Source: Craterostigma plantagineum
Taxonomy: Eukaryota > Streptophyta > Magnoliopsida > Lamiales > Linderniaceae
Length of the DNA stretch: 64,000 bases
Direction of reading: 5' to 3'
NCBI GenBank assembly: GCA_027422505.1
Contig: JAPQWV010000365.1
Location: forward strand, 248,001-312,000
The translations under genes and the position numbers were made by a program. The first letter of the stretch is position 1. Each line of letters opens with the position of its first letter. This document shows positions 58,835-64,000 of this stretch, piece after piece. The notes below the pieces were generated by a model. It had not been told where the DNA came from, searched no databases, and worked only from the letters and a program-made list of their open reading frames with translations.

Positions 58835-60183
58835 AGTTGTGTACAATACATAAGGTAACTGATCAGATTCTGGGCTGGGGCTAACCTTTCGAGTGCTGCT
58901 TGAGTTTCTTTTTTTCTTTTTCTTTCTTTTTTTTTAACTGATGAGTTCTCTGTCTTTGATGTGATGTTAACTAATGGAGACGGAGGTTTAGTTGAGTGAG
59001 TGACTGTGGGTTATGTATGGTAAGAATAAAGAAGAACATTCGGCGTTTGTGTTTTTTGTTGTGTCTGTAAATTGGGTTTGTGTTTGTGAATTTAGGGCAA
59101 AATCCGAAATATTCCTTCCAAGTTTGTCCATATAACGTCATGAGATTTGGACAATATCAGAAATTATCTCGCCATGGGGCAAACATACATACGCCTTTCG
59201 TATAAGAGAAAAACAAGACAAGAATTATGGTTGTTAAAACGAGTAAACTTAAGCAAATATTGCAAATCGAGCATCTATATTTTTATATCCTCAGCTTCAA
59301 AAAACTTCCTTTTTTATGAAAAGCGAGGGTATAATAAAAGAGATATAAACAACTCCGATGAGATAAGAGCTCACATAATGGGAGAAATCAGAAAAACAAA
59401 AACAAAGAAGCTAAACGATAAAGAAAATGAAATGGTTTGATATGATGATACGATAAAAATGCGAATTTTTTCGGTTAGGTTGGTATGTTTTGTTGCTTTT
59501 CCACCCAATTTTGAGGTCGAATTATCCTAAAACTCTAAATCGTTTGGAAGTTGGAATTTTTAAACTTGTGTTCGACCTAAAAATCATCAATCAAATTAAC
59601 AGCAAACCAAAACCTAAAATTGACCCAATATTCATGAAAAAATATCGCATTTGATTGAGCTGGGCTGGGCTCATCTCATCATCCTCTGTAAATTTTACTG
59701 ACGTCGAAAACATGTATGGTTTATGGGGATATTTTTTTATCATTAATTCCGACAAAAACTGGTCCAAGAACATCATTTGTTTTACCTGATACTCAACAAT
59801 ATACGTGTAACACCCTTAACACACTGGTCCCAGTTCAAGACGGTTCTAAATGATCTTTCTTTTCTTCACTTTTCTTTACTCACAATCAAATTATCACCTC
59901 AGCAAACCGATCGTCTTCTGCCCCCAGGTAATTCAATCATATACTTATTCAACTTTAAAGTTTCTTGATAGATTCTATGCTGGGAGAATCTCCAAACGTT
60001 GCCCGACGCTAGATGATTACTTAAAACCTCGTAGTAAGTCGTTTCCTTAGCTCCTAGCTGTAAAAGTTCAAATCTTGATGTGAAGGGACAAAAAAGAACC
60101 AATCTTTCCTCAGGTTATTGAGAATAATAACCTTGTTTTGGGACAGTAGCTCCCTTTTATTTCCTGGCGTTTTTGGAGGGTGA
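58835..60183. other. Intergenic region upstream of the bZIP gene
   Basis: 3' flank of the beta subunit gene, AT-rich DNA, and from about 59800 probable promoter/leader of the bZIP gene, possibly with leader introns. No gene recognised. Confidence 0.5.
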
Positions 60184-61372
60184 ATGGGGATTCGGACAAT
60201 GAGTTCTCATGCGATTGGTGGTGGGAAACAAACCCATGTACAAAATCAGACGACACGTCAGCAAAACTCATGGTTTTGCCTCACTTTAGACGAAATCAAA
60301 GCCCGTTTAGGCCATCTTGGTAAACCCTTCGGTAGTTTGAACGTGGACGAACTGCTCAGCAACGTTGTAAGCTCCGAGGATCAACACTTATCGATTATGG
60401 GCTCTAACGCTACTAGCACTTCGCCTTCCGCGAGTCTCCAGCGCCAGGCGAGCATGTCGCTCGCCAGGGCTTTAAAGGGAAAGACTGTGGACGAAGTTTG
60501 GCGAGAAATAAACAAAGATGGTGGTAACAATAATACGATGAATGTAGATGATTTGGACAGCCAACGTAGAGAATCGAACTTAGGAGGGATGACTTTGGAA
60601 GATTTTTTAGTAAAGGCAGGGACTTGTTTGTCTGATAATGCTAATGCTAATAATGCTAGTAGTAGTGCTGCTTCTCTTAGGCAAGTAATGTCATTGGATA
60701 GGGATACAGTTACTGCCTTGAGCTCTCAGCAAATAGGGTTGTCTTCTTCCCCGTCGATCGATGCTTTGTCTGAATCGCCAACGCAAGGGAGGAAGAGAGA
60801 GCCCATGGACTTAGAGATGTCTATAGAGAGGAGAATGAGGCGTAAGATTAAGAACAGAGAATCAGCTGCTAGGTCGAGAGCGAGGAAGCAGGTGGAAATT
60901 TTGAGTTTTTTGTATTGTGGTTTCTCTTTGTTTGGATGACTTCATTTTTTTTTTTTCAATTTCCAGGCTTACCACAATGAGTTGGTGACGAAGGTGACGC
61001 GTTTAGAAGACGAAAATTCGAAGCTTGGGAAGGAAAAGGTAAAGGGTGTATGTATCTATTATCTGCTTCTGTTGCAGAATCATGGAACTTAACTGCATTA
61101 GCATCGTTGTATCTTGCGAAATTGCTTTAAAAATGTGCCTTTTAAGTTATTGGCCTTAGTTTTTGGACAATTCTTGGTGATAATTATATGACTGAGCTAA
61201 TCGATCTGCATAATTCTTTGGTGATTCATCCGTGATGTGAATAGATGAAGCATAATTTGTGGTTTTTTCTTTGGATGATTTCCATATTTTCTTTTTACAG
61301 GAATTCGATGAGATTGAGGGTCGTGAATTAACCGAACCTATATATCAGCTTCGGAGAGCGAGTACGGTCTGA
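60184..61372 (+). CDS. Group A bZIP transcription factor (ABI5/AREB3/EEL-like)
   Basis: Three exons (60184-60891, 60967-61038, 61301-61372) give 283 residues. Group A bZIPs bind ABA-response elements and are SnRK2 targets. Conserved blocks: C1 with QNSWFCLTLDEIKARLG, C2 around SLQRQASMSLARALKGKTVD (RQAS phosphosite), C3 VWREINKDGG, and GGMTLEDFLVKAG. The basic region is RRMRRKIKNRESAARSRARK with the AxRSRxRK hallmark, split by the first intron after KQ; the zipper is AYHNELVTKVTRLEDENSKL. The C-terminus ends YQLRRASTV, resembling the C4 site LRRxxS/T. The short C-terminus fits the AREB3/EEL/DPBF branch more than ABF2-4. It converges on LSM6. Confidence 0.9.
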
Positions 61373-61811
61373 AACAATCGTTCTCTTTTTTGTAGCTTTT
61401 TTACAAGATTTGAGAAGGCTTCATGAGTCTATGAGCTTATCTTTATGTACTATACCATGTAAAAATTCATATATTGGGACATGGTTGCCTGTGATCTGAG
61501 GTTTTGTCTTAGATTCTGATCCATATAACCCATACATACATATGGATATATAGCAAAGGACGTTCGATTTTCAATCCTCGTATTTCCATTCTAATCGAGT
61601 TCAAGATAGACGGTCCATCTTCCGTTCAAGTACACGACGAGTTTCAGTCGAAATTCACTCGGGGAAAAAGAAAATCGTACAGAAGGTGCCATTAATAATC
61701 CTAAGTAACCTAAAACCACACAAGTACGACGTTTGGTTTGAATAGTACAGAGCTGGATATTGCCTGTTATAAAACCATATGCCAAATCCTTCATTGTTCT
61801 ATCACAAATGC

Positions 61812-62531
61812 TTAGCCCCCTTCTGCTACTGTTCCCTTTGAAGTGCTGATGTAAAGAACTGAAGATTTTCGAGGGAAGCATGGAAGGGAGGGATTAAATT
61901 ATGTATATGAAAGAGAAGTGTATGAAGAGGCTATTAATGGATGCTATTATACCGTTATTTCCTCGAATAAAGGCATCTCCGTATTTGTTCTTCAGCTGGC
62001 CGTTAACGTACTCCTCAGTCTGCTCCATTGCAATGTTCATATAACCATCAAGACATGCAAGAATGCCTGCTTAACATTAGACTTTAGTTTATAATCCAAG
62101 TGAGGCACATAATTTTTACGGACACATATATAAAAGAACCACGAACAAAAATTCTGCATATGGATTCAACAGCAACCAGCGATATACATTATCAGAGATA
62201 TGCAACTGAGAGCTGAATATTACAACATTAGCATAACTTCCAATTTTCCAACATAGATTATGGATCAATGGCCAAGAGAGGACAAGAGGAGATATCCCTT
62301 CGCGTAATATTTGCAAGAACCATTCAGCATAATCCAATATTTCCCAACATAGAAAGTCTATTCGGCACTAAAGTGGAGAATGCTCCAGAAAAAAAAAAAA
62401 CATGATAAAAAAAAAATACCTCTATAGTCCACGCCTGAATTTAATTTGACAACAACGGGTCGGCCACGTATCGACTTGAGGAAATCAGCAGGAGTTTTCG
62501 TGGTTGATGGTTTCTCTGCTGTCCCACTCAT
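61812..62531 (-). CDS. LSM6: Sm-like protein LSM6
   Basis: Three exons (62531-62420, 62066-61953, 61858-61812) give 90 residues. LSM6 is part of the LSM1-7 ring in mRNA decapping and LSM2-8 in U6 snRNA stability. Sm1 motif: FLKSIRGRPVVVKLNSGVDY, then GILACLDGYMNIAMEQTEEY; Sm2 motif: FIRGNNVLYIS. Length and every exon join match the family. The C-terminal tail TSKGTVAEGG is short, as expected. A possible leader intron separates 62531 from the transcription start near 63170. Confidence 0.96.
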
Positions 62532-63436
62532 TGTTCTACGAAATAAAAAAAGAGGGTATCAGCAAATATCGCATGATCCTCTCACCAGCATATCTGCTCT
62601 CTATTAACTACTCGATATCAGGTTTTGATATTTCATCTTTGGAGTGCAGAAAAATCAGAGGAAAAATTAAGCAGATGAACAAGTGACAATCAATCAACAC
62701 GATACAGGAAGTTCCGAAGGTTACCAGCAAAAACAGGAACAAAAGCACATCTCAATTTCAGCACCACATTTAAGAATCGAAAGTCAGCTAATCACTAATA
62801 TTAGCTCAAACTAATATCCACAGATAGCCATTCAAGCAGTTCAACCAACACCACTCCCAAATTGTAAATTCCAAAGACTAAGAGACCGAAAGAAAAAGAC
62901 TTATTTCATAATTATCATTCCAGGATGAACACATTTGGCATCTCTGGTCAACAAACATCGGCCACGGACCGATAAGAAACAACGAAAAGCTATTATCCAA
63001 ACAATCAATAAAATCATAAGGCATACGAAATCATCAATCCATCCGAGAAAGAAGGAAAACCGAAAAAAAGAACTAAAAAAAATCAATAAATTTACCAGAA
63101 TTAAGGAAGGAATCGAGCTAAGCGTAGATGATTTGAAGCTTTAGGGCTTTGACAGTGTTGTGGAGTGGAGGGAAGCTAAGCTATAAACGCCAGAGATGTT
63201 CCATCTCCATTTTTTTCAGATTTGGGCCATAGATTTTGTGCTTAAATTTGGGCTTTTCTTCTGTAAAGTTTGGGCATGCTATAGGCCCAATAAGAATTAT
63301 TTTTTAGTGTTTCAATATATTATTTGTGAAATTTTGTCGATATAACATACGAAGGATACAGTTTCGAACTTGCAATAAGCCTCTCCATTCACTTTTTCTG
63401 AACACCAAGGTAAATAAATCAAGTACATATAAATAT
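62532..63436. other. Leader and promoter of LSM6
   Basis: 62532 to about 63175 is probably transcribed leader with intron(s). Beyond it, four site II-type motifs (TGGGCC/T or the complement) are at about 63224-63290. No other gene; the small plus-strand frame at 62935-63144 has no family resemblance. Confidence 0.5.
63223..63291. promoter_or_regulatory. Site II-type motif group upstream of LSM6
   Basis: TTGGGCC, TTGGGCT, TTGGGCA and GGCCCAA occur in about 70 bp just beyond the probable transcription start of LSM6. Such motifs are typical of promoters of plant RNA-processing and ribosomal genes. Confidence 0.45.
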
Positions 63437-63454
63437 AACTTGGAAAGCATGGTT

Positions 63455-64000
63455 TTAATGACCGACCGGGCCGGGCGGTTTGGGCCGGAAAACCGCGGAC
63501 CGGCCCAAAATACGGTTCGGGCCCGGTCCGGTTTAATTGTTTAATTAAAAAAAAAAAGAAAAACTATGAAAAGCTTAATCCAATAAGAAGTAAGCTAATG
63601 GGCCGACTGATTCTCGGCCCAAATATTGATTTTTTTATAAATTAGCATAACTTTTGATATTATTTTTAATTGTTTATTATATTAAAGTTAATTTTGATAA
63701 AAAAAATAAATTTAAGGTTAATAAAATATTTTTTAAAAGGTGTATAACACCATATTCAGCTATGTATGATAGCAATATTCCCTACTAAAAAATAAAATTA
63801 AATTATTGTACTTATTTTAATATATTTTTAAAATTTTAAATGCACCGGTTTACACCGGTTTTGTCCCGATTTTATTCCGATTAAACCACTAAACCTTAAA
63901 CCACTAAATTTCCGGTCCGATTCGAAAACCCGGTTTGTTGGAAAGTATAGTTAGAATAAAAGGGAAAAGAAAGGGTGTATATAAATGTATTTTTTTTCCC
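63455..64000. repeat. GGCCGG/CCGGTT-rich repeat, cut by the window edge
   Basis: 63460-63535 is dense in GGGCCGG, GGACCGGCCC and CCGGTCCGG; after an AT-rich middle, 63840-63935 has CACCGGTTTACACCGG and CCGGTCCGATTCG. The end phrases resemble the subterminal repeats of the elements at 14574 and 54708. Boundaries are not resolved and it may extend past the window. Confidence 0.55.

Noticed and set aside
62935..63144. Lys-rich plus-strand frame in the LSM6 leader region
   Set aside because: Low-complexity A-rich translation antisense to the probable LSM6 leader; no homology.

Overview
This is a window of eudicot plant nuclear genome: AT-rich DNA, intron-rich genes with GT-AG junctions, plant-only families (GRAS, CIPK, CKI1, group A bZIP, PADRE/DUF4228) and many small DNA transposons. 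An asterid affinity is my guess from the look of the proteins and is not demonstrated. I rebuilt exon structures by hand from splice consensus, reading-frame continuity and remembered family sequences. In every multi-exon model the exon lengths sum to a multiple of three.

Layout. 1-12 kb: a cyclin-selective E2 ubiquitin-conjugating enzyme (UBC19/20 type, +), then a long nine-exon DDT/PHD-finger chromatin protein (PTM-like, -). 12-17 kb: intronless SCL3-type GRAS regulator (-), a MITE, and a 2.46 kb internally deleted hAT transposon with an exact 8-bp target duplication. 19-23 kb: an AUF-like F-box gene (+) convergent with a NIPA magnesium transporter (-). 24-28 kb: a Tourist-like MITE, a PADRE gene split by a one-base frameshift, a small inverted-repeat element, and a hAT-type element carrying a receptor-kinase gene fragment. 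28-37 kb: RING E3 gene (+), phospholipase A2-like gene with a changed catalytic residue (-), a Copia gag remnant, and a Jagunal-like ER membrane protein gene (+). 38-45 kb: a CKI1-like hybrid histidine kinase lacking almost all of its ectodomain, with a second copy of its 5' end 3.4 kb upstream, and an unrelated serine-rich gene between the copies. 45-50 kb: a 553-bp hAT MITE with an exact 8-bp target duplication, and HMG-CoA lyase (+). 50-55 kb: an uncharacterised six-exon small protein (+) convergent with a CIPK3-type kinase (-). 57-63 kb: SnRK1 beta subunit (+), ABI5/AREB-type bZIP (+), LSM6 (-). The right edge is a GGCCGG/CCGGTT-rich repeat.

The genes do not form an operon-like system. 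Several bear on growth and stress control (SCL3 in gibberellin signalling, CKI1 in phosphorelay, CIPK3, SnRK1 beta and an ABA-type bZIP), but their proximity may be chance. The most interesting items are the ectodomain-less CKI1-like kinase with its duplicated N-terminal module, the hAT element with a captured receptor-kinase fragment, the His-to-Asn change in the phospholipase-like protein, three GC-AG introns, and DLN-type repression motifs in the PHD protein.
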